DNA of 59,168 nt from Caldilineaceae bacterium (GCA_022842065.1 JALHQH010000067.1:1-59168), one strand, 5' to 3'. Counted from the stretch's first letter, positions 16,701 through 26,022 are shown. Notes: generated from the sequence alone by a model not told the origin. A program made the numbers and translations.

Positions 16701-17247
16701 CCGCATCGACCAGGAAACTTGCGATGGGCCGCATGCGGTCATCGGTGGGCACACGGCGGACCAGTACCCCTTCATCCAGCAGGTCACGGGTGCCGGAACC
16801 GGAGTGACAGCAGTCGAGGATCACGGCGACGTGGGCATCAGTCGCGGCCACCTCGCTGATCAACTGGGCCAACTCTTTGTCGGCCAGATCCCAACCGCCG
16901 GGCAAGCGACTGTCATAACAGACCAGCGTTTCGTCCAGCCGATCCGGCTCCAGGTGCCAGAATTCTTGGGGCGAGTGGGATTGGGAGCCGTGGCCGCTGT
17001 AGTAAAAGAGCGCGACATCCCCCGCTTTAGCCTGGGCGAGATGGGTGCGAAAGCCATCAATGATCGCAGCACGTGTGGCCGCTTGGTCGGTCAGCACCAG
17101 GGGCGACCAGTGGTCGTCAGCACTGCTGACACGGGCCGCCAGCAACTGTTCCACACGGCGGATGTCATTCACACAGCCGTGTAAAGGGTTAACGCCAGGG
17201 GGATAGTGGTCGATGCCAACGAGCAGGGTATAGATGGTGCGGGTCAT
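13783..17247 (-). CDS. Caspase-domain protease fused to an alpha/beta-hydrolase
   Basis: This 1154-residue protein starts with a caspase (C14) domain: YTLLVGIDHYPPGVNPLHGCVNDI, the catalytic His in FYYSGHGSQSH near residue 87, and the catalytic Cys in ILDCCHSGSG near 146. The middle region is beta-rich and contains a segment (about 480-650) resembling the matching part of the neighbouring caspase protein. The C-terminal third is a PGAP1/lipase-like alpha/beta-hydrolase with LLYVHGIIGDT and the nucleophile elbow AHSMGG near 957. Ser, and probably Asp/His, are present, so it may be active on esters or lipids. There is no signal peptide. AAAGGAGG precedes ATG 17247. It is the last gene of the island and probably a protease-activated lipase effector (inference). 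Confidence 0.9.
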   Translation of the reverse strand: MTRTIYTLLVGIDHYPPGVNPLHGCVNDIRRVEQLLAARVSSADDHWSPLVLTDQAATRAAIIDGFRTHLAQAKAGDVALFYYSGHGSQSHSPQEFWHLEPDRLDETLVCYDSRLPGGWDLADKELAQLISEVAATDAHVAVILDCCHSGSGTRDLLDEGVLVRRVPTDDRMRPIASFLVDAAQATALSRGGGDAAGDWYSLPKGRHVVLSACNAEELAKELRLGGEQRGAFSYFLLESLERGGDGLTYRDLFKRVNALVRARVSAQSPQMEATQGDDLGQPFLGGAITPTPAYYTLRHDKTRGWVIDGGAVHGLPVPVGDETTHLALFAFNTDVTDLQTLEKAIGSATVAKVLPTESIVELSLVAGQTVDPGTTYKALVTALPLTKLTVALQGEPRALALVRDALAHAGPTGEASLLVAEGSGTGVDLTLTAAADRYRIGRQGDGYALVVDTPGFNEGSAQLVVQRLEHIARWSKIMELDNPASKLGVQDVTLTVFVPDGDGNWQPAAANREVRLDYYFDAGAWQQPVFKVKLTNQTKRRLYCMLFDLPETYGVFPLLAGGGVWLEKEQEVWANDGEPIYGLVPDELWQAGVVEYKEALKLVVSTEEGDATLLAQDDLPVVVTKGAATTRNLSVLNSLNRLMYRVHTRRFAMQPANAEQLVDWRTAEVSFTTVRPLAATPVSSSDPKNKVAPTVTIKGHSKLSARARLTTLPDTTRDLGSPPLPALLRDNGEMFAPLALSPSRSGAAGLSVLELIDVVDHTVVTPDEPLVVSLDVTLQPDEALLPLGYDGEFYLPLGRFKRTAAGVDVMLDRLPAPNGTRDLKGSVKILFQKLVGQHLGWEYTYPQLAIARIEQGQPVGYNKDPNAVKKAVTKAARVLLYVHGIIGDTRGMAASAFPALKNPPLAVAGLGDRYDLVLTFDYENLHTIIEDTARLLKARLADAGLGPDHGKTLHVVAHSMGGLVARWFIEREGGDKVVDHLVMCGTPNNGSPWPTVEDYAITALSIGFNGLATVAWPASAVGMLVEGLEMVNNALEQLAPGSDFLKNLAASPKPTVPYSIIAGSTSLMAAALETDARGSTLFSRLWAKLKPKPWIHTVTAPLFFGQPNDIAVTVESVCNAPMGDQAIVVACDHLTYFNTTAGLEQLAKLLPLEG

Positions 17248-17282
17248 GCTGACCTCCTTTAGCACAAGTATGAGTAGAACAG

Positions 17283-19310
17283 TTAATGGGATGATGGTGG
17301 TGCCTGGACACGCAGGGTCACATCATCTACGCTCCAAGCCGCCGCTGCCTCTGGGGCTTTGGTCAACTTAAAGGCGCGGGTCCGCGTCTCTTCACCGGTG
17401 ACGGACGCCAGCAATTGTTCCAGTGGATCGGTGATGCCTGACCTTTTGATGGTACGCTCAATCGGTGGCTGATCAAGGGCGGGTAATTCGAGCCAGTGGA
17501 AATCGGTGGTTGAACGGGTGGCAAAGACCTTGAAAATGTCATTGCTTTCAGTTTGCCCCTCAGGTAGATAGGCTTCAAACTCCAGTTCAATACTCTTGCC
17601 CGGATCAACCGGCTCAAAGGCGGCGGTCGCCGGGTAGATCTGGCTAATGCTCCAATCCGAGGAGAGGGCGAGGACCGCCACATTGAGCACCAGTTTGGGA
17701 TCATTCGGATCACGTGGATTGGGCTTTTGCGTATTGGTAACCTTGAGCGCGATCTGGTCACCGGGGTGAATCGGATCACCGGGCGTTTGTAGTGCTACAT
17801 CTAGCATGGCGCGCGCATCAGGGTCGGGCATGTCAAGCGCCAGGACATTACGATATTGGACGAGATGAACCAGCCGCTCGACCAGTTGGCGGGCGGCAGT
17901 TGGGTCATCAGTACGCAGGGCAGGGCGCAAATTAGAAAGAGGTGCCCCGGCTGTATCGGTGATGACAAATTCGCCGTCGTCCACCTTAATCACAAATTCG
18001 TCGGTGGTGCCGGCGAGCGTGACAAAACCGCGGCCGGCCTGCTTAATCGCCGCCTCCACTTGGCTGCGCAACCCGGTATCAGCGATTTCGACGCGCACAT
18101 CACGTTGCAGTTTGACATCTGTGGCATTGAGCATGACCGCCTGTGCCCCAACATCAATGGCCGCCGCCTGCCCCTCCGTAATCGTCGCCCAGCTATCGAC
18201 TTCGTTCACCTGGGCAACCGTAACCAGGGCAAGGCGGGTCTCCGCATCGTTAAAATCAGTGGTGCCGACGGGATAGACCGCGAATTGGGTACCTTGGCTG
18301 ATGCCATGCACGGCACCCGCCCCTAAACGCACCCGATTCTGCCCCGCCTCCACCGCCATCACCGCCACGGCATAGTGTGTCGTCAGCCGGTCGTGCCCAA
18401 AGACCCGAAAGTCAGTCTCGCCCTGAATCATCGGGGTTTGTAATTCAAACTGGCTATGCACCTTGGCTGTCACGCGGTCACCGACCATCTTCCAGGTAAA
18501 GTTGGGGCCGGCGTTACTCAGGGTATCAAGCAGCCAGTAGGTGAGCGCACCATTGCTCTCACGGCCATCAAAGGGATATTCAAAGGCAGATTCGCTGGCA
18601 CGACAGGCAGCAAAGAGGGTATAGCCCTTCGTCTCAAAACGCCAGTCCGTCTGTGATGCTACGCCGCGGGCGACTCCGACCTGATCGCCTTGCCAGTGGG
18701 CAATCAATTCGTTGAGGGGCGCCACCAGGCTATCGGTTGGAGCCAGCGAGGTGTCAGCCCCAGCAATGCCACGTTTGACGGCACCGCCAATATTGCGGGT
18801 CGCCCCGCCAGAGTGACAGCAATCAAAGACCACCGTCAGGCGAATCCCTTTGGCGACAATGCGCTGCAGCAGTTCGTGGACCTCGACATCGCGTAGATAG
18901 CGGGCGGTGGGGTCATCTTTTTTACCGATGTCAAGGGGGACCAAGCCCTCGTCAAACTCCCCTTCGCCTTTGATCGCTGGGAACATAGTGGTGGTGCGCC
19001 CGCCGTGGCCGGAAAATTGAATATAGAGCTGATCACCAGCCTGCGCCACCTCGGTAATCTCATTAAAGGCGTTGACCATGTTGGTATAGGTGGGCCACTG
19101 GCTGGGATCTTCCTTAGGCTGAGCGCCCCCCAGGCTGGCGGTAAGTTTGATGATCTGTTGGGGCTTAATACCCAGGCGCGCAGTCAGAAAGTTATAAACC
19201 TTGGTGATATCACGCACACAGCCGCCGAGCTTGGGGTAGTAGGTCCCGCCGGGCAGGCGATACTCGAAATAGTGATCAACACCGATCAGAAGCGCGTAGT
19301 GGTTGGACAT
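17283..19310 (-). CDS. Caspase-domain protease (C14)
   Basis: This 675-residue protein opens with a caspase domain: YALLIGVDHYFEY, His in IQFSGHGGRTTT near residue 101 and Cys in VVFDCCHSGGATRN near 163. After about residue 300 comes a beta-rich region like that of the downstream caspase-hydrolase protein. It includes ERLVHLVQYRNVLALDMPDPDARA and a DUF4384-like segment (KSIELEFEAYLPEG...DIFKVFATR). The two genes are therefore paralogues that diverged in their C-termini. No signal peptide is present. AAAGGAG precedes the ATG. Its stop lies about 35 bases before the next gene's start. Confidence 0.9.
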   Translation of the reverse strand: MSNHYALLIGVDHYFEYRLPGGTYYPKLGGCVRDITKVYNFLTARLGIKPQQIIKLTASLGGAQPKEDPSQWPTYTNMVNAFNEITEVAQAGDQLYIQFSGHGGRTTTMFPAIKGEGEFDEGLVPLDIGKKDDPTARYLRDVEVHELLQRIVAKGIRLTVVFDCCHSGGATRNIGGAVKRGIAGADTSLAPTDSLVAPLNELIAHWQGDQVGVARGVASQTDWRFETKGYTLFAACRASESAFEYPFDGRESNGALTYWLLDTLSNAGPNFTWKMVGDRVTAKVHSQFELQTPMIQGETDFRVFGHDRLTTHYAVAVMAVEAGQNRVRLGAGAVHGISQGTQFAVYPVGTTDFNDAETRLALVTVAQVNEVDSWATITEGQAAAIDVGAQAVMLNATDVKLQRDVRVEIADTGLRSQVEAAIKQAGRGFVTLAGTTDEFVIKVDDGEFVITDTAGAPLSNLRPALRTDDPTAARQLVERLVHLVQYRNVLALDMPDPDARAMLDVALQTPGDPIHPGDQIALKVTNTQKPNPRDPNDPKLVLNVAVLALSSDWSISQIYPATAAFEPVDPGKSIELEFEAYLPEGQTESNDIFKVFATRSTTDFHWLELPALDQPPIERTIKRSGITDPLEQLLASVTGEETRTRAFKLTKAPEAAAAWSVDDVTLRVQAPPSSH

Positions 19311-19534
19311 GGGTTTGCTCCTTTTTCATGCAGGTGGTGCAAATTTTCAATTGGCACAACGAAATGCTGACATCAGCGGTTTCCCTAATAAACGCTATTT
19401 AGCCATAAAATCCGACATTCGTAGGAGATGGCAACCAGCAGTGGCAACGATCGGTGGGTCATGGGTGATCGGGACCGCCCACAATCAGCCGGACAGGAAC
19501 CAGCACTGCTCGCAGTTGCATAAATCCTACTTTA

Positions 19535-22500
19535 TCACGGATGCTGCTCTGCAACCCCATTTGCATGGGACTGACCACGCTTCGCCCTGGTGCGGCGCCG
19601 CGGTGGCTCTTTTTGCGCGGCACCGGCCCGTTGCCGTTCAACTTGCGCTGGTTGCAGCGCGGTCGCGTCCGTCGTTTGGGGCACCACGGTCGGGTCCTGC
19701 GGGGTAGGCTCATCAACTTGTTCATCTGCGGTGCTGATACCGATGCCCGCGGGGTCAAAGAAACGAAAGTAGGGGTTGCCATAGTGTTGATAGGCCCCCC
19801 AGGTGCGCGTATCACCGGGTGGGGTGGCGATCAAACGCCGCGCTGCCATCATCGCTACATAGATCGGCAGCGGTTTGACGGCACGAAAGGCAGTGCTGTA
19901 GACCAACGAAGGTTGATTGGCCAGACTAAGCGGCTCTAGCCCAAGCATGCCGGCATAAAGGCTAAGCGCAAAATCGCGCGCCGCCCGGTCATCCACCGGC
20001 CACGCGGTGCAGACAAAATTGGTCACCCCGCGCGCAAAGAACGATTCAGCAAAGCTGGGCGCCAGTTCAACCGAGCGTTCGTCGGCGCGTGCCGGCGTAA
20101 TCCCCGATTCGCAGGCATTCGAGAAGACAAAGGCGGGGCTGCGGTCCACCCGCGTAAATTCGTAGGCACTCAGCCGTTCCCCATTACTAAAGATCCAACC
20201 CGACGCTGCGGGATTCTCTTTGTCGTAGAGACAGTGGCCGGCAAAGTGCAGCACATCATAGGTGCGCATCATCAGATGACGTAGCACGGTGGTGCGGGTT
20301 GCCTCGCGCGGGCCAAAGAGACGCACCACTTCCACCCGATTTTTGGTGGCGCTGTGGGCATGGACAATATTGAACTGTTCAAAGAGATCGGCCACGGCGA
20401 TGCCCTCTTCTTCAGCACCGGGCAGATGCGCATCCTCGGCCGGGTCGGCGACGACAAGCACGCGTAATTGGCGTTGGGCCGGCGGCGGTGGCTCCGGCGG
20501 CGGGGCATAGATGGTGCGCAGTTGCCGTGTGAAGCCCCGGCTGGTCCCCAAAAAGCGCAGATGGGGTTCTACTTGCGGCAGCCCATCTGCCAGTTCACCG
20601 GCCAGGTCGGATTGGGCGAGCAGTTCCCAGTGAATGCGCGCCGTGGTCGCGTCCAGCATCATCACCAGCGGGGCATTGGTGCTGAGTTGGCTGCGCAGGT
20701 CCGTGGGGATGAGCAGGCGCTGGACAAATTGGCCCAAGTTTAACTGGCGTTCGGGATCGGCTTCGGCGGCCAGTTCATCGTTGGCACGGTGTACCAACAC
20801 CGGATCAAGGGGGATCTCCCGTTCCGGGATCGAGGCATGTTCGGTGATCGCCCCAAAACGATATTTTTTACCCTCAACGCTGACGGTAATGCGTGTCGGG
20901 GCGACCTCGTTTACAGCAAGCTCGCCGGCCCATTGTTTTAGTGTTTGTTTCATTTGGCGCTGGACATACTCAAGCGCGGCACCGGCATAGGTGGTCCGTG
21001 CGGTCGGGGTTAGCGGTGTGTACCGAATCTCCATTCGCTTTTCGGACGCTAGCCGCACCTGTTCGCGGCGCAATGCCTCATCAAAGGCAAGCACTTTACG
21101 CGGGTCGGTAATGAAAAAGGTGATCTCTTCCAGCGCACGGGCGTGTTTCACTTCTTTGTCGGTTTTGGTCATACCGGTAATCGCCAGCTTAATCCCTCGC
21201 ACCCAGCCGGCAACCGCATCGGCAACACTCAGATTATCACGACCGACCCCAATTAAGACCGTGGCCAGATGTTTTTTATCCATCCGCCCCAACGACCAAC
21301 AGAGCTCACGGACCAGCACCGTCAATTCAGGCGTGCCAAAGCGCCCCGGTTCCCCCATCCCAGCGATGGTCAGGAGTCGTTCCGGATTGCGCGGGTCGGT
21401 TAGGAAAAAGGTCTGTGCCAGATCAGCCCGAATCGTCCCCCGTTGGGTATATTGGGTCAGCAACAGATCGGCATCCTGGGCGCGCGCGGCCCCATAACTG
21501 GAGAGCTCTTCGTCTGGATTTTCATCATTATCAGAGATGTTCCGCCCTTCTAACTTCCGGCTGATCTTGTAGTCGAGCGTCCGCAAGATACCATAGGGTT
21601 TGCTGCCGCTGTAATGACCAATGGCCAGTGCGTCCACCGCCTGGACCGCGGCAGGCAGTGCCAACAAATTATCGGTAATGTCGGCCGCGACGAGATTGAT
21701 CTTGATCGTCGGCACCCCCATGTCGATCAGGCGGTAGCTCAGTTTGGCGCGATCAGTTTCACCACTAAGGAAACCAAAGGTCAGCCGCTCTTCAATGTCA
21801 CGCGCCTCGACCGAGATAAAATTGCGCGTTGCCCCTTGCTCCCCGCGACTGTTTACCCGGCGCACCAGCGTTTCAAAGGCGTTGCGCACCTGGCTGCGGG
21901 GATTCATGGCAACAGGAGTTTCAGGCAGTGCCCACAGCTTGCGCACTTCGGTTTCGCGCCGGGTATTGATCAACGCAGAGGTGAGCGGTTGCAGCCCACA
22001 GACGGTCGCGTCACGGGCAGGTGCCCCGTCACTTGCCAATAGTTCGTTGATCGCCATCAGCACTTTGGGGTGGGAACAGAGATCACCATGCAGCGCGTCG
22101 GTGTAATAGGCAGGGATGTACTCCCCATCAACCGTGCGCAAGACGCCCAAGGGATGGGCCACCGTACCGTCGCCATTGGCGCCAAAACGATAAGCTTGTT
22201 GGATATAGAGCAACTCTTGTTCAGCATCCGGCTGCCGGGTCACCGTAAAATTGCGCAACTGGTTCAGGGTAACCCCGACAAAGGTCGGCTGATTATGGCC
22301 GGCCAGGTAGATCATCCGGGTCGGCTCAACAATTGCGCTGTCTAACTGCTGATGAAAGACCAGGGCATTGCTGAGGTGTTCTTGGGGCACGTTGAGTTCC
22401 CGCCCATAGGTGGAGGCTTGATAAAGGGCCGCCAGTTCGGCATCGATGGTCGGATTCGGTAAGAGCTGATAAAGACCGGGAAAGGATTTGAGGATTTCGC

Positions 22501-23239
22501 GGAAATCGGCACGATCATGGCGCGTATCGAGCAGGTCGATCCACTGGATCAGCCCTAAGTGGCCGGTAATCGCCTGGGGCGTCGTATAGATCCCATAGTT
22601 GGGCGTGCCGATCATGATCAGTTTGCTGTGGCCCAGTTGCCACCGTTCGGGGAATTGATGAATATAGGCGCGCGCGACCAGACCGCCGGCCGCATGGGCG
22701 ACCAGATGCACCTCTTCGCCAGCGGGGAACCAACTATCAATGCTGGCCTGAAGTTGCGCTGCGGCCAGCCGCATATCTTTGCGCCAATCATACGAAAAGG
22801 CATAGACATTGTACTGTTCGGCCAATGCCAACATCAATTCGCCGTAGTAGCGCTTCATGATCCCCGTGACCTGGATCGTATAGTCGCGGTTGGCTTCGGC
22901 CAGGCCATGCGCATCCAGGCGTAGCCGTTCCAAATGGCCGGCCACAATCTGGTGCGGGCTGAGCCAGACCCGTTCGCGCTGCTGTTGCCGATCAACCGAA
23001 GTCATCTCACAGCCCAGAGTGCCGGGGATCACCACGATATTCTTGCGCGGCTGGTTGCGCCGTTCATCGCGCACCATCTCCCCCCGCAAGACCAGATTGC
23101 GCAGCCGGCGAAAGCGCTCAGTGCCCAGGTAGATGCGCAGCACCTTCTCTTCGTCTGCCGCGGCGTGGAGAATCAGTTGGGCCAACTCCGCCGTGTTGGC
23201 TGCTTCGAGACGGGTGATGAGGGTGCGTTCGTCGATCAT
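19535..23239 (-). CDS. CHAT protease with N-terminal inactive alpha/beta-hydrolase domain
   Basis: This is a 1234-residue protein. Residues about 68-400 form an LCAT/PGAP1-like alpha/beta-hydrolase (IVVIPGTLGCEMTS, YDWRKDMR), but the nucleophile elbow reads AHAAGGL near 183, with Ala where the catalytic Ser should be. Residues about 470-720 have a macro/leucyl-aminopeptidase-N-like look (GHYSGSKPYG, ATVLIGVGRDNLSVADAVA). The C-terminus is a CHAT domain with VLHFAGH near 1000 and NACESGI near 1040, giving an intact His-Cys dyad, and ends in a basic, proline-rich tail. I infer that the hydrolase domain became a binding module and that CHAT is the active part. AAAGGAA lies about 13 bases before the ATG. 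Confidence 0.88.
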   Translation of the reverse strand: MIDERTLITRLEAANTAELAQLILHAAADEEKVLRIYLGTERFRRLRNLVLRGEMVRDERRNQPRKNIVVIPGTLGCEMTSVDRQQQRERVWLSPHQIVAGHLERLRLDAHGLAEANRDYTIQVTGIMKRYYGELMLALAEQYNVYAFSYDWRKDMRLAAAQLQASIDSWFPAGEEVHLVAHAAGGLVARAYIHQFPERWQLGHSKLIMIGTPNYGIYTTPQAITGHLGLIQWIDLLDTRHDRADFREILKSFPGLYQLLPNPTIDAELAALYQASTYGRELNVPQEHLSNALVFHQQLDSAIVEPTRMIYLAGHNQPTFVGVTLNQLRNFTVTRQPDAEQELLYIQQAYRFGANGDGTVAHPLGVLRTVDGEYIPAYYTDALHGDLCSHPKVLMAINELLASDGAPARDATVCGLQPLTSALINTRRETEVRKLWALPETPVAMNPRSQVRNAFETLVRRVNSRGEQGATRNFISVEARDIEERLTFGFLSGETDRAKLSYRLIDMGVPTIKINLVAADITDNLLALPAAVQAVDALAIGHYSGSKPYGILRTLDYKISRKLEGRNISDNDENPDEELSSYGAARAQDADLLLTQYTQRGTIRADLAQTFFLTDPRNPERLLTIAGMGEPGRFGTPELTVLVRELCWSLGRMDKKHLATVLIGVGRDNLSVADAVAGWVRGIKLAITGMTKTDKEVKHARALEEITFFITDPRKVLAFDEALRREQVRLASEKRMEIRYTPLTPTARTTYAGAALEYVQRQMKQTLKQWAGELAVNEVAPTRITVSVEGKKYRFGAITEHASIPEREIPLDPVLVHRANDELAAEADPERQLNLGQFVQRLLIPTDLRSQLSTNAPLVMMLDATTARIHWELLAQSDLAGELADGLPQVEPHLRFLGTSRGFTRQLRTIYAPPPEPPPPAQRQLRVLVVADPAEDAHLPGAEEEGIAVADLFEQFNIVHAHSATKNRVEVVRLFGPREATRTTVLRHLMMRTYDVLHFAGHCLYDKENPAASGWIFSNGERLSAYEFTRVDRSPAFVFSNACESGITPARADERSVELAPSFAESFFARGVTNFVCTAWPVDDRAARDFALSLYAGMLGLEPLSLANQPSLVYSTAFRAVKPLPIYVAMMAARRLIATPPGDTRTWGAYQHYGNPYFRFFDPAGIGISTADEQVDEPTPQDPTVVPQTTDATALQPAQVERQRAGAAQKEPPRRRTRAKRGQSHANGVAEQHP

Positions 23240-23425
23240 GGGATGGGTTTTCCTTTGGACGTTAGGACTGACCAGAGAGACTTAATCCTGCAAACAGGTA
23301 AACGACTATGCCATGTAAACTTGTCAATTCACCTTCTATCATGTATAACCGTAAAACTGTTAAATTATGGCGTTGCTCAGTATAGATTTTTTATCTGGTG
23401 CACAAGCGCTGCATTGAGCAGACCA

Positions 23426-23965
23426 CTAACTTGCACACTTAAATTCTAGACATCGAGCCAGATCTTCTATCGCAATTGCTGGATCTTGACAATCGAGTCC
23501 TTCTTCATTGAGAACGACACAGGGTTCAATGACACCAGGACCAGATTGAAGAACACGAACAGCGCGAAATTTTGTATTATTTGTCCGGTCCTGTCGTAAT
23601 TGGAATCGCCACTCGATATCTGGATTATCGCGCAGTTCTATATCGCGGATAATCGGGATGCGCAATTCTACATCACGGGCGTCTGCGCCAACGTGTGACC
23701 AGACAGCACGAAAGTTTCGGGACGAGATGTCCGATTCATTGCCATGCGCTTCAAAGTCAAATGAAATTAGATCTTTACGCCGATGCAAAATATACGAAGG
23801 CTCTTGGTCACCTACCTTTTGTAAGCCTAAAATGAACTCACCATCAATGACCGATGGCCGGCCGACTTCATACTCATCCAAAGGGAACTCTTTGACCTCT
23901 TCGCGTATTATTTCATCGTCACGGATTGCAAAGGTGATGACGAACTTGATTTCCGTATTAGCCAT
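23426..23965 (-). CDS. Conserved-looking hypothetical protein between protease genes
   Basis: From ATG 23965, preceded by AAGGAG, this is a 179-residue soluble protein without a recognised domain. It is acidic, with many beta-strand-like stretches (IKFVITFAIRDDEIIREEV, ELRIPIIRDIELRDN, EWRFQLRQDR). No signal peptide or membrane span is visible. It directly follows the metallopeptidase gene (gap about 41 bases) and precedes the CHAT-hydrolase gene. It could be an inhibitor, substrate or adaptor for one of them; that is context only. Confidence 0.6.
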   Translation of the reverse strand: MANTEIKFVITFAIRDDEIIREEVKEFPLDEYEVGRPSVIDGEFILGLQKVGDQEPSYILHRRKDLISFDFEAHGNESDISSRNFRAVWSHVGADARDVELRIPIIRDIELRDNPDIEWRFQLRQDRTNNTKFRAVRVLQSGPGVIEPCVVLNEEGLDCQDPAIAIEDLARCLEFKCAS

Positions 23966-24006
23966 TGGATTAGTCTCCTTACGTTCTTTATCTGTATGAA
24001 CATTGA

Positions 24007-25896
24007 TCACTGTGGAGCAATACGCAAGTAATTGTGCACTACGTCACCGGCATTTACACTGAATTCTTGACCCAGGTCCAAGAATTTGTCGTTCTCAGGT
24101 ATGGCGGACGAAGACTCTGCAGATTCCTCGCCTGTGTCTATCGAGAATGCCAATTCGCTACCCACAGGCAGTTGCGCTGCGATCTTATCTTGTCGCGTTG
24201 GACTCGGTCCCAACTCAAAAGGGTACATACCCGCAATCGATTGAATATCATGTTTATGCATACCACCAAATAATTGTTGATCGGCTATAATGAGTGCCCA
24301 AATACCCATTCCGAAGCTGGACCATCGGGTTAGGAAAAATATACTGTTTGCAATGAGTCGATCAGCGATTTCCGGACCAAGGGTATGGCGGAGATGCCAT
24401 AGATAGCGCGCCCAATGATTTCCCCACTTGTAGATGAGCGCACGGATTTCTCTGTCCTCAGTTGGCAGTTCAATGCGCCTCGTCCGGTACGGAATTGTAA
24501 GATCAGGCGCTTCTCCTAAGCTTCGATGTTCATCAGCTCTAAACTCTACTTTCTGAAGGTCAGGATCAACCATAACTAACTGATAAATCTGAGGGGGATC
24601 TAGCTGACCGCTTTGCATCCCCATCGAACAGGCGAAATAGTCAGCTAGTCCTTCATCTATGGCCGCAGCTTGTATCATTTCTAACTGACGAGGGTTCTCA
24701 GAATCCATCGTATTCTGTCGACTCAACCGCGCAATTGCATCAGTAACGGCATGTACAAATTCGTGGTACACAACAAGGGGCGAACGGGCCTCTGTCCATT
24801 CATCCACTGTTGCGCCTGGAATCTGTCTAAAAAAAATAGTTTTCTTTTGGCTGTCATAGTACGTGAAGGTATCACTGCCTTTATATAACACAACTTGTAA
24901 CGGGTTTAACTCTGGATATTCGTCCAACACCGTAAGCCCCAGTTCACGAAAATATCTTTGTATTTGATCAATATGATAGTAGGCCATGACGCGATCAAAA
25001 TGAGATGAATTGCTTGACGGATCGGCAAAAATTTCGATCTGAAGAGGGCTGTCACTCCATATTAGGTTGATTTGATCGTTCACTTCAACATATTTTCCCG
25101 CCAAAGAATGCTTTGTGTTTGTCAGATCTCGTAGCACTGCCTTTTGAGGCTTCGTACGTAAACCAGCGAGATGTTGGTGTATCCAGTTACCACTGTATAC
25201 ATTCGAAATACCAGTGCGTAAATGGCTACTCTCTACATGAACAGAATACATCGTACGCTTCTTATCATCATTATTGAGAAGCAATACATACGCGCCGACA
25301 TCTGTGGATATTTTGACACGTAAATATTGTTTATACACCCCAGCTTTCCAATCGGGCTGCCAAATGAGTCCACACCGCTCTACACTAATAATTGAGAACT
25401 GTTTCATTAACGTCTCTAGTGCACTTTGGAGCTTCGCGTCTGTATCAAAATTCTCTAAATATTCAAACCGCGTTAGTTGTTGGTAAACGGCTGACAGCAT
25501 AATCACTGTCATGTTGTGATCAAGGTGTACGACGAAATTTGTCTCACAAATTTCCTGCCCTTGATTGCGCAACCCTAAAATACAGTGATAGCCCATGGCG
25601 CTCCGATGAACATGTATTAGATAGAGTTGACGAACAAAGATTGCTTTTTTGATACCCAGCTGTATATGAAAATTCCGTAAAAATGCAACTGCTCGTCTTT
25701 CAACGGAATTTTCAGGCAGTTCCCACTCCATCGGTGCGGAAAGATTGTTCGAAATTACCCATTCTAAATTTCGCAGCTCATCATTGATTTTAAAGAAAAG
25801 TTTAGGAACTTCTACATGATCTCGTAACAATTGATAATATTCTCTGATCCGTTCCACCCCTACTTCTACTTGAAATTCAGTCGATTTGGCGTTCAT
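24007..25896 (-). CDS. M4-like (gluzincin) zinc metallopeptidase in the island
   Basis: This 629-residue protein has HEFVHAVTDA near residue 377 (HExxH) and DEGLADYFACSMG about 33 residues after the second His. This matches the gluzincin pattern in which the Glu is the third zinc ligand and the nearby Asp supports it (as in M4/M36). The spacing is longer than in thermolysin. The first 300 residues are not recognised. There is no signal peptide, unlike typical M4 enzymes, so it probably acts inside the cell. The stop of the upstream CHAT-STAND gene is about 126 bases away. GGAGGGG decides ATG 25896. Base composition is noticeably more AT-rich than in neighbouring genes. Confidence 0.75.
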   Translation of the reverse strand: MNAKSTEFQVEVGVERIREYYQLLRDHVEVPKLFFKINDELRNLEWVISNNLSAPMEWELPENSVERRAVAFLRNFHIQLGIKKAIFVRQLYLIHVHRSAMGYHCILGLRNQGQEICETNFVVHLDHNMTVIMLSAVYQQLTRFEYLENFDTDAKLQSALETLMKQFSIISVERCGLIWQPDWKAGVYKQYLRVKISTDVGAYVLLLNNDDKKRTMYSVHVESSHLRTGISNVYSGNWIHQHLAGLRTKPQKAVLRDLTNTKHSLAGKYVEVNDQINLIWSDSPLQIEIFADPSSNSSHFDRVMAYYHIDQIQRYFRELGLTVLDEYPELNPLQVVLYKGSDTFTYYDSQKKTIFFRQIPGATVDEWTEARSPLVVYHEFVHAVTDAIARLSRQNTMDSENPRQLEMIQAAAIDEGLADYFACSMGMQSGQLDPPQIYQLVMVDPDLQKVEFRADEHRSLGEAPDLTIPYRTRRIELPTEDREIRALIYKWGNHWARYLWHLRHTLGPEIADRLIANSIFFLTRWSSFGMGIWALIIADQQLFGGMHKHDIQSIAGMYPFELGPSPTRQDKIAAQLPVGSELAFSIDTGEESAESSSAIPENDKFLDLGQEFSVNAGDVVHNYLRIAPQ

Positions 25897-26022
25897 TGCC
25901 CCTCCAACATCTTGAACTTGATTTATCAAAAACTATGAGAGTTGATGCTCTATCAGAAAACAGTAGCTGTATTATTACACAACTCTGTCTGCTCACTGTT
26001 TAGGTAAATAACTGTGCTACCC

